Positions 1 through 10,638 of a stretch of DNA of 57,547 nt are shown piece after piece. The DNA comes from an uncultured Collinsella sp. (lineage in GTDB: Bacteria; Actinomycetota; Coriobacteriia; Coriobacteriales; Coriobacteriaceae), in assembly GCA_959599915.1 (NCBI GenBank), contig CAUGJE010000013.1, positions 1-57,547 on the forward strand. Direction: 5' to 3'. Within the stretch, counting starts at the first letter, position 1. Each line of letters starts with the position of its first letter. The position numbers were made by a program, and so were the translations under genes. A model generated the notes under the pieces. That model saw nothing but the letters and a program-made list of their open reading frames with translations, was not told where the DNA came from and searched no databases.

Positions 1-1572
1 GATGCCGTTGCCGCCGCCGAAAACGCCAACCGCGCCAAGAGCACCTTCCTTTCCAGCATGTCCCACGATATCCGCACGCCTATGAACGCCATCATCGGCT
101 TTACCACGCTGGCGGTCAGCCATCTGGACGATAAGGAGCGCGTGAAGGACTACCTTGCCAAGATCCTTGCCTCCAGCAACCATCTGCTCTCGCTCATCAA
201 TGACATCTTGGATATGAGCCGTATCGAAAGCGGAAAAATACAGCTGGACGAAACCGAGGTCAATCTCTCCGATGTACTGCACGATATTAAAACCATCGTC
301 AGCGGGCAGATTTACGCAAAGCAACTGGAATTGTATATGGACGCGATAGATGTTACCGACGAGGACATCTATTGCGACAAGACCCGGCTCAATCAGATTC
401 TGATGAACCTTTTGTCCAATGCCATCAAGTTCACTCCCGCGGGCGGCACGGTGTCGGTGCGGGTGCGCCAGCTTGCAGGCAAGGTCGGCGGATGCGGGCA
501 GTATGAGTTCCGTGTCAAGGACAGCGGTATCGGTATGGACCCGGATTTTGCCAAAAAGGTATTTGAACCCTTTGAGCGCGAGCGCTCCTCAACGGTAAGC
601 AGAATACAGGGCGCTGGGTTGGGTATGGCCATTACCAAAAACATTGTAGATATGATGGGCGGCACCATTGAGGTACAGTCCGCGCCGGAAAAAGGCTCTG
701 AATTTATCGTCCGTGTTCCGCTGCGCGCCCAGACAGAACGCCGTAGGGAGGTAAAAATCGTCGAGCTGGAAGGGCTGAAGGCGCTGGTGGTTGACGACGA
801 TTTCAACACCTGCGACAGCGTGACCAAGATGCTGGTCAAGGTGGGGATGCGCGCCGAATGGACGCTTTCCGGCAAGGAGGCCGTGTTGCGCGCACAGCAG
901 TCCCTCGAGATGGGCGATACCTTTAAGGCCTATATCATCGACTGGCGCCTGCCGGATATGAATGGCATTGAGGTAACCCGCCAGATTCGCGCCCTGAACG
1001 ACGATACGCCCATTATTATCCTGACCGCCTATGACTGGTCTGACATTGAGGTGGAGGCAAAGGCAGCCGGTGTCACGGCGTTCTGTTCCAAGCCGATGTT
1101 TATGTCCGACTTGCGCGACACGCTGATGACCGTCATCGGGCAGGAACAGGCGAAAGAGGAGCAGAGCATATTGCCCCAAAATGCCACCGACCTCAAGGGC
1201 ATGCATGTTCTGCTTGTCGAGGATAACGAGCTGAACCGCGAGATTGCCGAGGAGATCATGAAGGCCTACGGCCTTGAGGTCGACACCGCCGAAAACGGCG
1301 CTATCGCCGTGGATAAAGTCAGCGCTGCAGCGCCCGGGCAGTACGATTTGGTGCTGATGGACGTGCAGATGCCCATCATGGACGGCTACACCGCCACCCG
1401 CCGCATCCGCGAACTGGAAAACCCCGCGTTGGCAGGCGTCCCCATTCTTGCCATGACGGCAAACGCCTTTGATGAGGACCGCCGCAACGCCTTGGAAAGC
1501 GGTATGAACGGCTTCCTGTCCAAGCCCATTGTGATTACCGACCTCGTACAGGAGATACGCAAGATCAGGTAA
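1..1572 (+). CDS. Hybrid sensor histidine kinase with two receiver domains (5' end outside window)
   Basis: The reading frame is open from base 1, so the sensor part lies upstream of the window; 523 residues are visible. Order: a HisKA phosphoacceptor motif SHDIRTPMN (His about residue 22), an HATPase with N box LSNAIKF, G1 DSGIGMD and G2 GAGLGMAI, then two receiver domains. The first receiver (VVDDD, IIDWRLPDMNG, SKP) and the second (LVEDNELN, LMDVQMPIMDG, SKP) both keep the acidic pair, phosphoacceptor Asp and Lys. By family, it autophosphorylates on His and relays to its own receivers. No HPt domain or partner regulator is visible. Its catalytic core resembles the hybrid kinase at 14068-16872. 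A long palindrome follows the stop codon. Confidence 0.93.
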   Translation, partial: DAVAAAENANRAKSTFLSSMSHDIRTPMNAIIGFTTLAVSHLDDKERVKDYLAKILASSNHLLSLINDILDMSRIESGKIQLDETEVNLSDVLHDIKTIVSGQIYAKQLELYMDAIDVTDEDIYCDKTRLNQILMNLLSNAIKFTPAGGTVSVRVRQLAGKVGGCGQYEFRVKDSGIGMDPDFAKKVFEPFERERSSTVSRIQGAGLGMAITKNIVDMMGGTIEVQSAPEKGSEFIVRVPLRAQTERRREVKIVELEGLKALVVDDDFNTCDSVTKMLVKVGMRAEWTLSGKEAVLRAQQSLEMGDTFKAYIIDWRLPDMNGIEVTRQIRALNDDTPIIILTAYDWSDIEVEAKAAGVTAFCSKPMFMSDLRDTLMTVIGQEQAKEEQSILPQNATDLKGMHVLLVEDNELNREIAEEIMKAYGLEVDTAENGAIAVDKVSAAAPGQYDLVLMDVQMPIMDGYTATRRIRELENPALAGVPILAMTANAFDEDRRNALESGMNGFLSKPIVITDLVQEIRKIR

Positions 1573-1581
1573 CTCGGAACA

Positions 1582-1693
1582 GGGTAGTCTTTTTGGGACG
1601 GGGCTCTTTTAGCTGCCCCTGCCGTTAATCGACCAAACCGGTCGCGTTGTCTGCAGGGGTAGCTAAAAGAGCCCCGTCCCAAAAAGACTACCC
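1582..1693. repeat. Long intergenic palindrome, 41-bp arms, GGGTAGTC foot
   Basis: Arms at 1582-1622 and 1653-1693 are reverse complements with one mismatch, around a 30-base loop. The outer foot reads GGGTAGTCTTTTTGGGAC. The element lies 9 bases after the kinase stop and fills most of the gap before the MATE gene. It could fold as a terminator-like hairpin, but no T-tract follows on either strand. The GTAG foot and GGGAC core resemble the palindrome at 13926-13981, so I group it with REP-like elements by inference. Confidence 0.85.
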
Positions 1694-1754
1694 AATAGGA
1701 GTATTATCGTCTGCGCAAATAAGGAGCGAATCGCATATTAGAGATTGAGAGCGT

Positions 1755-3137
1755 ATGACTGATACCGCGTCCAAGCACATTGACATGACCACCGGCTCGC
1801 TGTGGCGCAATATTCCCCTGTTCGCCTTTCCCGTCGCCGCCACGAGCATCCTTGAGCAGCTGTCGAACCTCATCGCCACGGTCATCATCGGTAACTTCTC
1901 GGGCGACCAGGGAACCCTCGCCATGGCGGCGGTCGGCTCCAATGTTCCGCTTACCAGTCTTATGATCAACCTGTTTATTGGGCTGTCGCTTGGCTCCAAC
2001 GTGGTCATCGCCAACGCCATCGGCCGCAACGATCAGAACATGGTCAAGCGCGCCGTCCATACCTCGATTCTGATGGCACTCGTGGGCTTTGTCGTCATCG
2101 CGCTGGGCGAGATCTTTGCCGAGCCCATGCTCGCCGCGCTCAACGTCCCTGACGAAACCATGCCGCTCGCATCGCTCTACCTGCGCGTCTTTTTGCTCAG
2201 CATGCCCTCGATCTTGCTCTACAACTTTGAGGCCGCAATCTTCCGCTCCGTCGGCATCACCCGCATGCCGCTGCAGGCGCTTGCCGTGTCCACCGTCCTC
2301 AACATTGGCCTGGACCTCATCTTTGTCCCCGTGCTCCACTGGGGCGTCGTGGGTGTCGCCATCGCCACCGCCATCGCCTATACCGTCAGCGCAGTCACGC
2401 TCTTTATCCGTCTGCTCAAGACCGATTCCGTCGTCCGCGTCACCCCACGCGACTTAGGCTTAGACCCCGTCGCCCTCAAGCGCATCGTTAAGATCGGCCT
2501 GCCCGCCGGCATCCAAAGCGCCGTCTTTGCCGTCGCTAACATCATCATCCAGTCCGCCATCAACAGCTTGGGCACCGAGGTCATGGCGGCATCCAGCGCT
2601 GCCATGAGCCTGGAGTATGTGTGTTACAACCTGCTCAACAGCTTTAGTCAGGCTTGCACTACCTTTGTGGGACAAAACCACGGCGCGCGCCAGATCGACC
2701 GCTGCACCAAGACGCTCAAGGTCTGCCTGGTCGAAGGCGGCATCGTTGCACTCACCACCATCGTCATCATCGTCGGTCTGGGGCGCGAGATCCTGGCGCT
2801 GTTCAACAGCGACCCCAACATCGTCTCGATCGGCTATATCCGTGTGTGCTCGATCTTCCCGGCATACGCCTTTAGCATGTTCTACGAGAATATGTCCGGC
2901 TACCTGCGCGGCTTTGGCATCTCGCTCATGCCCGCCCTCATCACCATGATCTGTGTCTGCGGCATCCGCTTCTACTGGGTATTCTGCGTGTTCCCGCACT
3001 TCCGCACCTTTGCGAACATCATGATGGTCTACCCCATCAGCCTGGGCACCACAGCGTTCTTTATGGTCGTGGCGGTATTGCTCTGCCATCCGGCACGCAC
3101 CTACCGTCTGGCGCAAGCCAAAGCGACAGCCCGCTAA
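1755..3137 (+). CDS. MATE family efflux transporter
   Basis: A 460-residue, very hydrophobic protein of about 12 membrane segments. The N-terminal signature (PVAATSILEQLSNLIATVIIG) and the second repeat around residues 240-300 (GLPAGIQSAVFAVANIIIQSAINSLG shape) fit the duplicated six-helix MATE fold. The family exports drugs or organic cations in exchange for Na+ or H+; the substrate cannot be read. The start has only a weak ribosome site (GAGAG, close to the ATG). It ends 27 bases before the convergent LysR gene, which is not evidence of regulation. Confidence 0.9.
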   Translation: MTDTASKHIDMTTGSLWRNIPLFAFPVAATSILEQLSNLIATVIIGNFSGDQGTLAMAAVGSNVPLTSLMINLFIGLSLGSNVVIANAIGRNDQNMVKRAVHTSILMALVGFVVIALGEIFAEPMLAALNVPDETMPLASLYLRVFLLSMPSILLYNFEAAIFRSVGITRMPLQALAVSTVLNIGLDLIFVPVLHWGVVGVAIATAIAYTVSAVTLFIRLLKTDSVVRVTPRDLGLDPVALKRIVKIGLPAGIQSAVFAVANIIIQSAINSLGTEVMAASSAAMSLEYVCYNLLNSFSQACTTFVGQNHGARQIDRCTKTLKVCLVEGGIVALTTIVIIVGLGREILALFNSDPNIVSIGYIRVCSIFPAYAFSMFYENMSGYLRGFGISLMPALITMICVCGIRFYWVFCVFPHFRTFANIMMVYPISLGTTAFFMVVAVLLCHPARTYRLAQAKATAR

Positions 3138-3164
3138 TCACCACACTCAACGCCACGCCAGTCA

Positions 3165-4031
3165 TTAATTGACAATATGCGAGCTCATATAGTCGATAAA
3201 GCGCCTCGTGGCGATAGGCATGGTGTCCCAGCTGCGCCAAGCCGCCACGACGTCGCGCGAGGGAGCATGCACGATGGGGCGCACACAAATATCGGCCCGC
3301 ATGCCCTCGACGGTACGGCGGTAGAGCATGCTCACACCGAGGCCCTCCTCCACCATCGCCATAATGGTGTAGTCATCGGTGACCTCACTCGTCACATGCG
3401 GCGATAGCCCGTGCGCGGCAAACGCATCGAGCACCAGACTCTGTTCGCCCTCATCCAGCAGCACAAACGGTTCGGACGCCAGGTCGGCAAGCGTCACCTT
3501 TTCCTTTGCCGCCAGTGGATGGACGGCTGGCAACAGCGCCACCAGCTCGTCGTGATAGACCACGCGTTTCTCGAGCCCCTCGGTAAATCCACGCGCTGTA
3601 AAGCAAAAGTCGACCATGCCATCGTGCACCCACTGGGCATTGCGCGTGTAATCGCCCTGCTTGAGGGTAAAGCGCACGCCCGGATGCAGGGCCCCAAAGT
3701 CGCGGATCACACGCGGCAACACAGTACGACTCACGTTGGTAAACGTCGCAATGCGAATGTCGGTCGACGAAAGCCCCAGCAACTCCTGGCGCTTGCCCTC
3801 AAGCTCGGCCTCGGCCGTAACGATCTGGCGCAGATACGGCAGATACTGTTTGCCGTCGCGCGTCAGTGAGACGCCCTGCTTGCCACGCTCGATAATCGTG
3901 GTGCCCAGCTCGCGCTCGAGCGCCTTGACGGCCTGGCTCACCGCGCTTTGCGTATAGCCCAGCTCGTCGGCGGCACGTTTCAGGCTGCCGCAATCGACCA
4001 CCATACATACAATCTGATACCGCGATGCCAT
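3165..4031 (-). CDS. LysR family transcriptional regulator
   Basis: 288 residues. The N-terminal winged helix (residues 1-60, with GSLKRAADELGYTQSAVSQAVKALERELG) is typical of LysR proteins. Residues about 90-285 form the periplasmic-binding-type effector domain. The start ATG has GGAGG at 7-8 bases. It diverges from the EamA transporter at 4190, so the 158-base gap is the obvious target; LysR proteins commonly control a divergent neighbour. The effector is unknown. Confidence 0.93.
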   Translation of the reverse strand: MASRYQIVCMVVDCGSLKRAADELGYTQSAVSQAVKALERELGTTIIERGKQGVSLTRDGKQYLPYLRQIVTAEAELEGKRQELLGLSSTDIRIATFTNVSRTVLPRVIRDFGALHPGVRFTLKQGDYTRNAQWVHDGMVDFCFTARGFTEGLEKRVVYHDELVALLPAVHPLAAKEKVTLADLASEPFVLLDEGEQSLVLDAFAAHGLSPHVTSEVTDDYTIMAMVEEGLGVSMLYRRTVEGMRADICVRPIVHAPSRDVVAAWRSWDTMPIATRRFIDYMSSHIVN

Positions 4032-4189
4032 CGTGCCTCCACATCGATGTAGCCGTAAAACGTTTTGCCAGGGCTTTTTCTTCCAACATTAGTATTTCTT
4101 AATCATACTGAAGATACATTCGCTTTACTACATCCATATCTGGGAGCAGAATCCTTTTTGCGAAACCGTTCTGTAACAAAAGGAGTCCC

Positions 4190-5092
4190 ATGGATCGCAA
4201 AAAAGCAATCGCGCTCTCATTTTCCGTTCCCGTCGCATGGGGCTTTTCGTACCCCCTCATGAAGATCGGCATGGACAGCATGAATGCCACGAGCATCGTC
4301 GCGCTGCGCTGCATCATCGCCTTTGCGGCCTGCCTGCTGCTCTTCCACAAGCACGCGGTGCGCATCAACCGTGACCTGATGGTCCGCGCCGCCATCATCG
4401 GCGCCATCATGGCAACCGAGATCACCTGCATGTGCCTGGGCTCCAGCCTCACCTCCGCCTCCACCGCCGGCTTTTTGCAGAGCCTAACGGTCGTAATCGT
4501 GCCGTTTGCCAACGCGGCCCTGCTGCGTCGCGCTCCCGAGCGCAAGGTGCTCATCGGCACCGCCATCGTCACCTGCGGCATGTTGCTGCTCTCGGGCGCC
4601 GACTTTACCAGCCTGAATCCCGGCGCGATCATCATGCTGCTCTCGGCCTTTATCTATGCCGGCCACATTATCATCGCCAAGCGCTTTGTCGAAGAAGTCG
4701 ATCCGCTGGCTCTGGGCGTTTGGCAGCTGGGCTTCGGCGGCTTGTTCTCGGGTATCGCCGCATTTACCTTTGGCGGCTTCACGCTTCCCAGCACGCCGAG
4801 CGAGATCGTCGTTATCGTTGCGCTCGCACTCATCTGCTCTGCCTACGGCTTTATCACCCAGACGCTCGTGCAGCCCCACGTACCTGCCGAAACCACTGGC
4901 TTCGCCTTCTCGCTCGAGCCGGTCTGCTCCGCCGTCTTCTCGTTTTTCCTGGTCGGCGAGGTCCTGAGCCCCATCGCCTTCCTTGGCGCTGCCCTCATCC
5001 TCACCGGCGTCATGGTGGCAACTGCCGAGCTTCCGCGCCTTCGCGCACATGGGCATGCTCATATGGCGGCAGCGCCCGAGCACGTCTCGTAG
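4190..5092 (+). CDS. EamA/DMT family transporter
   Basis: 300 residues with about ten predicted membrane helices in two EamA repeats. The first has the PVAWGFSYPLMKIGMD motif and the second ends with the usual EPVCSAVFSFFLVGE stretch (about residues 240-255). The family moves amino acids, nucleosides or drugs across the inner membrane; this substrate is not readable. AAAGGAG precedes the ATG by 5-6 bases. Divergence from the LysR gene makes that regulator the likeliest controller. Confidence 0.9.
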   Translation: MDRKKAIALSFSVPVAWGFSYPLMKIGMDSMNATSIVALRCIIAFAACLLLFHKHAVRINRDLMVRAAIIGAIMATEITCMCLGSSLTSASTAGFLQSLTVVIVPFANAALLRRAPERKVLIGTAIVTCGMLLLSGADFTSLNPGAIIMLLSAFIYAGHIIIAKRFVEEVDPLALGVWQLGFGGLFSGIAAFTFGGFTLPSTPSEIVVIVALALICSAYGFITQTLVQPHVPAETTGFAFSLEPVCSAVFSFFLVGEVLSPIAFLGAALILTGVMVATAELPRLRAHGHAHMAAAPEHVS

Positions 5093-5178
5093 ACCCCACT
5101 CCTCATACAGCCGCGGCATAAAGGTCTCTGACGCCTTTACAATAGATGCCGACAAAGCATCTGCCCTAAAGGAGTTCC

Positions 5179-5904
5179 ATGGACGCTGCAACTCGCGACC
5201 GCAACATAGCAACTTGGTTGGGCGATGCGCCGCAGCCGGTACGTAACGCTACGAACCAGCTGCTCGAGTGCATCGCCCTTCTGCGTGCCGAGCAGACAAT
5301 CTACCCGGCACAAGACGACATCCTCAATGCCCTCGCCTACACGCCGGCCGACCAGGTCAAGGCCGTCATCCTGGGCCAAGACCCCTATCACGGGCCCAAC
5401 CAGGCCATGGGGCTGTCGTTCTCGGTGCCTGCGACGCAAACCAAGTTGCCTCCGAGCCTACGCAATATCTATAAGGAACTCAACGCCGATCTGGGCTGCC
5501 CCATTCCCGCCACGGGAGATCTAACCCCCTGGGCACAACAGGGCGTCCTGCTTCTCAACACGACGCTCACCGTGCGCGAGCATGCCGCGAACTCACACGC
5601 CAAGCTGGGCTGGAGCACGCTCACCGACTATGTTATCGAACGTTGCTGCCAGCTGCCCCAGCCGGTCGTCTTTTTGGCATGGGGCCGCTTTGCCCAGCAG
5701 ATGGTCGAGGGCAAGCTCGCCGCGACCGGCGCGGGCAAGGCGGGCGGCAAGTTCTGTTTAGCCTCTACGCACCCCTCGCCGCTTTCGGCAAACCGTGCCA
5801 CGGCAGAACTCCCCGCTTTTATGGGGTCGCGCCCCTTCTCCGCTGCCAATCGGCTACTCGAACAGCACGGCTCGACCCCCGTCAACTGGGCTTGCCTCGG
5901 CTAA
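5179..5904 (+). CDS. ung: Uracil-DNA glycosylase, family 1
   Basis: 241 residues. The catalytic water-activating loop GQDPYHGPNQAMGLSFSV has Asp68 in the usual place, and the DNA-intercalating loop HPSPLS is present near residue 195. The conserved ALAYTPADQVKAVILG lead-in and LLLNTTLTV are also clear. It removes uracil from DNA to start base-excision repair. Length is normal for family 1. AAAGGAG lies 5 bases before the ATG. A strong hairpin terminator follows and is shared with the convergent SDR gene. Confidence 0.97.
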   Translation: MDAATRDRNIATWLGDAPQPVRNATNQLLECIALLRAEQTIYPAQDDILNALAYTPADQVKAVILGQDPYHGPNQAMGLSFSVPATQTKLPPSLRNIYKELNADLGCPIPATGDLTPWAQQGVLLLNTTLTVREHAANSHAKLGWSTLTDYVIERCCQLPQPVVFLAWGRFAQQMVEGKLAATGAGKAGGKFCLASTHPSPLSANRATAELPAFMGSRPFSAANRLLEQHGSTPVNWACLG

Positions 5905-5919
5905 AAATCGATACATCAA

Positions 5920-5953
5920 AAACGCGCCCGACGGCTTTCCATCGGGCGCGTTT
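5920..5953. terminator. Bidirectional terminator between ung and the SDR gene
   Basis: A 12-bp perfect stem (5920-5931 with 5942-5953) with a 10-base loop. The stem is flanked by an A-run on the left and TTT on the right, so it can end transcripts from both convergent genes. Confidence 0.85.
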
Positions 5954-5954
5954 C

Positions 5955-6635
5955 CTATTCGGGCCAAATAAATTGTGTACGGCCGGCCTCGCCGCCATCG
6001 ATCAGCAAGCTCTGCCCGGTCATAAACCGGTTGGTCACGCCCACAAAGTAGATCCACTCGGCAATCTCTTGGGCGGTGGCCCAACGCTTAAGCGGCGTGA
6101 GCTCCATAATCTGGTTCCACAGACGCTCGTCTTCCATCACGCAACGGTTGAGCGGCGTGATAACGCCGCCCGGGTCCACACTGTTCGCGATGGCCTGCGG
6201 CGCCAAGCGGTTTGCAAGGTTCTTGGTGTAGGCGATAACGCCGCCCTTGCTGGCAGCATAGGCGGGAAACTCCGATCCCGTATGTCCACTCGCCGACCCC
6301 ACATTGACCACGGATTTGATAGCCGGCGTCGGCTTGGCGGCAAGCCCCTCCCCCACAAAGGCGTAGCGTTCGGTCACGTTGATGGTGCCGCACAGGTTGG
6401 CGGCAATGTCGTCTGCCGAATCCTGCGTACCGGCAACGTTTACGATTACCTGGGGTTCAAGGTCACCTGGAAACGAGTCCGGCTCGCGGACATCGACGAT
6501 CAGATGGCGATAGCGCTCGTGCTCGACCGCCGCCGGCAGCAGATCAAAGCCCACGACCTCGTGGCCCTCGTCCAAAAAGCGCTGTACGCACGCGGCTCCG
6601 ATACCGCCCGAAGCGCCCGTGATCAAAACCCGCAT
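5955..6635 (-). CDS. SDR family NAD(P)-dependent oxidoreductase
   Basis: 226 residues of short-chain dehydrogenase. The cofactor loop TGASGGIGAA starts at residue 6. The catalytic Ser lies in VGSASG and the YAASK motif supplies Tyr and Lys. The C-terminus has the usual TGQSLLIDGG. The substrate is not predictable. AAGGAG is 5 bases before the ATG and overlaps the stop codon of the upstream transporter gene (9-base gap), so the two are almost certainly co-transcribed and translationally coupled. Confidence 0.92.
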   Translation of the reverse strand: MRVLITGASGGIGAACVQRFLDEGHEVVGFDLLPAAVEHERYRHLIVDVREPDSFPGDLEPQVIVNVAGTQDSADDIAANLCGTINVTERYAFVGEGLAAKPTPAIKSVVNVGSASGHTGSEFPAYAASKGGVIAYTKNLANRLAPQAIANSVDPGGVITPLNRCVMEDERLWNQIMELTPLKRWATAQEIAEWIYFVGVTNRFMTGQSLLIDGGEAGRTQFIWPE

Positions 6636-6644
6636 ATCTGCTCC

Positions 6645-7367
6645 TTAGGCGGTTGCGTGGCGCTCGAGGTACTCGGCGCCCACATTCTCGCGCTCCCAGC
6701 CACGCACGACTTTGTAGCCCACGGGGCTCAGGAAGACCTCGCACAGCAGCTCGGCAACAGCGCCGGTCAGCGAGCACATAAGGACCTGCACCCAGGTCCA
6801 ACCAAAGAACGTGTGGCTCACCACAATGGCAAAGACCAGATTGTCGATAAACTGGCCAACACCCGTAGACACATAGGAACGGAAGGCGAAGCTCGCAAAG
6901 TTATTCTTCTTGAGCATACGGCCGAGCGACTGGTTGAGCGTGGAGTTAACCACGGCAGAAACGAGCATTGCCAGCGAAGAGCCAAGCACCACGTACCAGG
7001 TGCCGCCGATGGTGGCATTAAGGGCGGTGTTGACCTCGATCATGCCCGTGTCGTAGTAGGCGCCCCACATGCCGGGCGTGAGCGAACATGCCCAAAAGCA
7101 CAGGCTCACGGCCAGGTTGACCAGCAGCGCGAGGATAGAGATTTTGATGGATGCCTTGGCGCCAAAGCGCTTGCAGATCATGTCCTGACACAAAAACGAA
7201 ACCCAGCTCACCACAAAGCCGCAGTCGAGTGCCAGATACGGCAGGCTGATGAGCTCTTTGTTGGCCAGCAGGTTCATCATGATGACGCTCACGAAAAACA
7301 GCGAAACCGTTGCCGCGGGAATGCTCCGCAACAGGACCTTGTAGTCCTCCATGACCTTCTTGATCAT
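6645..7367 (-). CDS. VUT family transporter, queuosine-precursor type
   Basis: 240 residues with about six membrane helices. The pattern of an N-terminal MMNLLANKEL stretch, a long LxxDxGFVVSWxSFLCQDMICKRFG loop and a C-terminal GQFIDNLVFAIVV segment matches the VUT/YhhQ family. That family imports preQ0/preQ1 or related queuosine precursors. AAAGGAG precedes the ATG. It heads a two-gene operon with the SDR; prfC lies upstream on the same strand. A hairpin in the leader (7374-7422) could be a regulatory element. Confidence 0.82.
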   Translation of the reverse strand: MIKKVMEDYKVLLRSIPAATVSLFFVSVIMMNLLANKELISLPYLALDCGFVVSWVSFLCQDMICKRFGAKASIKISILALLVNLAVSLCFWACSLTPGMWGAYYDTGMIEVNTALNATIGGTWYVVLGSSLAMLVSAVVNSTLNQSLGRMLKKNNFASFAFRSYVSTGVGQFIDNLVFAIVVSHTFFGWTWVQVLMCSLTGAVAELLCEVFLSPVGYKVVRGWERENVGAEYLERHATA

Positions 7368-7373
7368 TATGTA

Positions 7374-7422
7374 CTCCTTTGGTTTTAGGTTTAACGAGCA
7401 GGATATCGGACCCGAACTGCTC
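7374..7422 (-). promoter_or_regulatory. Leader hairpin before the VUT transporter; possible preQ1-I-like element
   Basis: On the minus strand a 6-bp GAGCAG/CTGCTC stem encloses a 15-base loop beginning TTC. It is followed by an A-rich tail (GTTAAACCTAAAACC) running into AAAGGAG. The order of small stem, loop, A-rich tail and ribosome site recalls preQ1-I riboswitches, which are known to precede queuosine-precursor transporters. I cannot confirm the conserved core, so this is only a candidate. Confidence 0.25.
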
Positions 7423-7523
7423 GGCCGCCCCGGTCTTGAGGCAACGGTGGGTATGATAGCCGCTCACGCAGCCGCAGGCAAGCAAACGGCGCGGCAGCCC
7501 CGCAAGGCCACCGCACCGACGCG

Positions 7524-9137
<1,614 letters not shown>

Positions 9138-9222
9138 GCGGATCCTTTCTTGCATTGAGTGCATTACGTCGATGTAACCGCACTATTGTAGCCGCGAAAT
9201 CCCGCTCTAGGGCGCCTATCAG

Positions 9223-9272
9223 GACAAATTCATCAGTTGGGGCCTGGGTAGCCGGCCCAATCCGAATTTGTC
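9223..9272. repeat. Intergenic nested palindrome between prfC and the GntR operon
   Basis: Outer arms GACAAATTC (9223-9231) and GAATTTGTC (9264-9272) pair perfectly. Inside them TTGGGGCC (9237-9244) pairs with GGCCCAA (9254-9260). Its place just upstream of the GntR promoter could make it structural, a leftover repeat or a prfC-leader element. No T-tract follows. Confidence 0.6.
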
Positions 9273-9274
9273 TC

Positions 9275-9325
9275 TTGCGTAACTGTACATAGTGTATATA
9301 TACTGTGCTTACCGGTTATATACAC
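9275..9325 (+). promoter_or_regulatory. Promoter and probable operator of the GntR/ABC operon
   Basis: A -35 box TTGCGT (9275-9280) and a -10 box TATACT (9299-9304) are 18 bases apart. A 9-bp inverted repeat, GTGTATATA (9292-9300) and TATATACAC (9317-9325), overlaps the -10. YtrA-type GntR repressors usually bind such repeats at their own promoter, so autoregulation is the simple reading. Confidence 0.65.
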
Positions 9326-9352
9326 GTGTAGCCCAACAGCTAAGGAGCCGCT

Positions 9353-9733
9353 GTGGACATCATCCTATCCAATTCGAGCGACAAGCCCATCTACGAGCAA
9401 ATAGCCTCGCAAGTCAAAGCTCAGATCCTTTCGGGCGCGCTCGCTGCGGGAGCCAAACTCCCCAGCATCCGTGCACTCGCGAGCGATCTTGGCGTGAGTG
9501 TCATCACCACCAAGCGCGCCTACGCCGACCTGGAGCAACTCGGCTTTATCTGCACCGTGCAGGGCAAGGGCTGTTTTGTCGCCGAGGGCAACCAAGAACT
9601 CTTGCGCGAAAACCAGCTCTGCCATATCGAAGAGCTGCTTGCGAAAGCGGCGAGCCAAGCCGAAGCCTTGGGCGTCACGCGCGACAAGCTGCACGAGATG
9701 CTCGACCTCGTAGCCCCCGAAACCATGCAGTAG
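9353..9733 (+). CDS. GntR family regulator, YtrA subfamily
   Basis: 126 residues from a GTG start with AAGGAG 6 bases upstream. Residues about 10-75 form the GntR winged helix (PIYEQIASQVKAQILSG, LPSIRALASDLGVSVITTKRAYADLE). The short helical tail replaces a ligand domain, which is the YtrA layout. YtrA proteins are usually repressors of the ABC exporter genes that follow them, exactly as here (gap 23 bases to the ATPase gene). Confidence 0.92.
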   Translation: MDIILSNSSDKPIYEQIASQVKAQILSGALAAGAKLPSIRALASDLGVSVITTKRAYADLEQLGFICTVQGKGCFVAEGNQELLRENQLCHIEELLAKAASQAEALGVTRDKLHEMLDLVAPETMQ

Positions 9734-9756
9734 CCATCTGCAAGAAAGGCTATACC

Positions 9757-10638
9757 ATGCAAAAGTTGCTAGAACTCAAAGGTGTATCGCGCCGCGTGAG
9801 CGACCGCTTTTCACTGCGCGACGTCACGCTTGCCGTGGAGCCCGGCCAGATCGTTGGCTTTGTGGGCGCAAATGGCGCCGGCAAGACGACGACCATTCGC
9901 GCCGCGCTTGGGCTTATAAAGCCCGATGCCGGCGAGGTGCATCTGCTTGGACAGCGCTGCGACGCCAACGCGCCCGACGAGACGCAGCGCCACCTGCGCT
10001 CCCGCATCGGCCTCGTCCTGGACACGTGTCCCTTCCCCTCCACGCTCAAGGTGGGCCAGGTCGAGAGGCTCGTAGGCCCGGCATATCCCACATGGAGCTG
10101 CGAAACGTTCGCCGGATTCATCGACCGATTTGGCCTCGATCCCAAGACGAAGGTCAAGGACCTCTCCCGCGGCATGGGCATGAAGCTGCAGCTCGCCTGC
10201 GCGCTCAGCCACAATGCCAAGCTGCTCGTTTTGGACGAAGCCACCGCGGGCCTCGATCCCATGGCGCGCGAGGAGCTGCTCGATGAGCTGCTCGCCTTTG
10301 TTTCCGACGGCCAGCGCAGCGTGCTGCTCTCGAGCCATATTACGTCCGACCTCGATCGCACCGCCGACCGCGTCATCTGCATCGATAACGGTTCGATTGT
10401 GTTTGACCTGCCGCGCGAGGACATTACCGACCGCGCCGGCATCGCCCACTGCACCCAAGCACAGGCCGCAGAGCTTATGGCTTGCGTCGAAGGTGCCCGT
10501 GCCGCCCACCACGCCTATAGCGTGGACGTGCTCGTACCCAACCGTCGCGAGGCGCTCGAGGCCTTCCCCGAGATTCCCTGCGACCGGGCAACCATTGATG
10601 ACTATCTTCGCCTCATACTGAAAGGGGCTTCGAAATGA
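9757..10638 (+). CDS. ABC transporter ATP-binding protein
   Basis: 293 residues. Walker A is GANGAGKTT, the signature LSRGM replaces LSGGQ (as in YtrB-like and BcrA-like ATPases), and Walker B is LLVLDEATAGLDP. The switch His follows in SSHI. It should power the permease encoded next. The start at 9757 follows AGAAAGG; an upstream extension of the frame overlaps the GntR gene and is rejected. The 3' end overlaps the permease start by 4 bases (ATGA), showing translational coupling. Confidence 0.95.
   Translation: MQKLLELKGVSRRVSDRFSLRDVTLAVEPGQIVGFVGANGAGKTTTIRAALGLIKPDAGEVHLLGQRCDANAPDETQRHLRSRIGLVLDTCPFPSTLKVGQVERLVGPAYPTWSCETFAGFIDRFGLDPKTKVKDLSRGMGMKLQLACALSHNAKLLVLDEATAGLDPMAREELLDELLAFVSDGQRSVLLSSHITSDLDRTADRVICIDNGSIVFDLPREDITDRAGIAHCTQAQAAELMACVEGARAAHHAYSVDVLVPNRREALEAFPEIPCDRATIDDYLRLILKGASK

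Noticed and set aside
5643..7388. A 580-codon + strand frame opposite the SDR and VUT genes
   Set aside because: It begins inside ung and crosses two well-supported minus-strand genes; its composition is rich in His, Arg and Gly without any domain.
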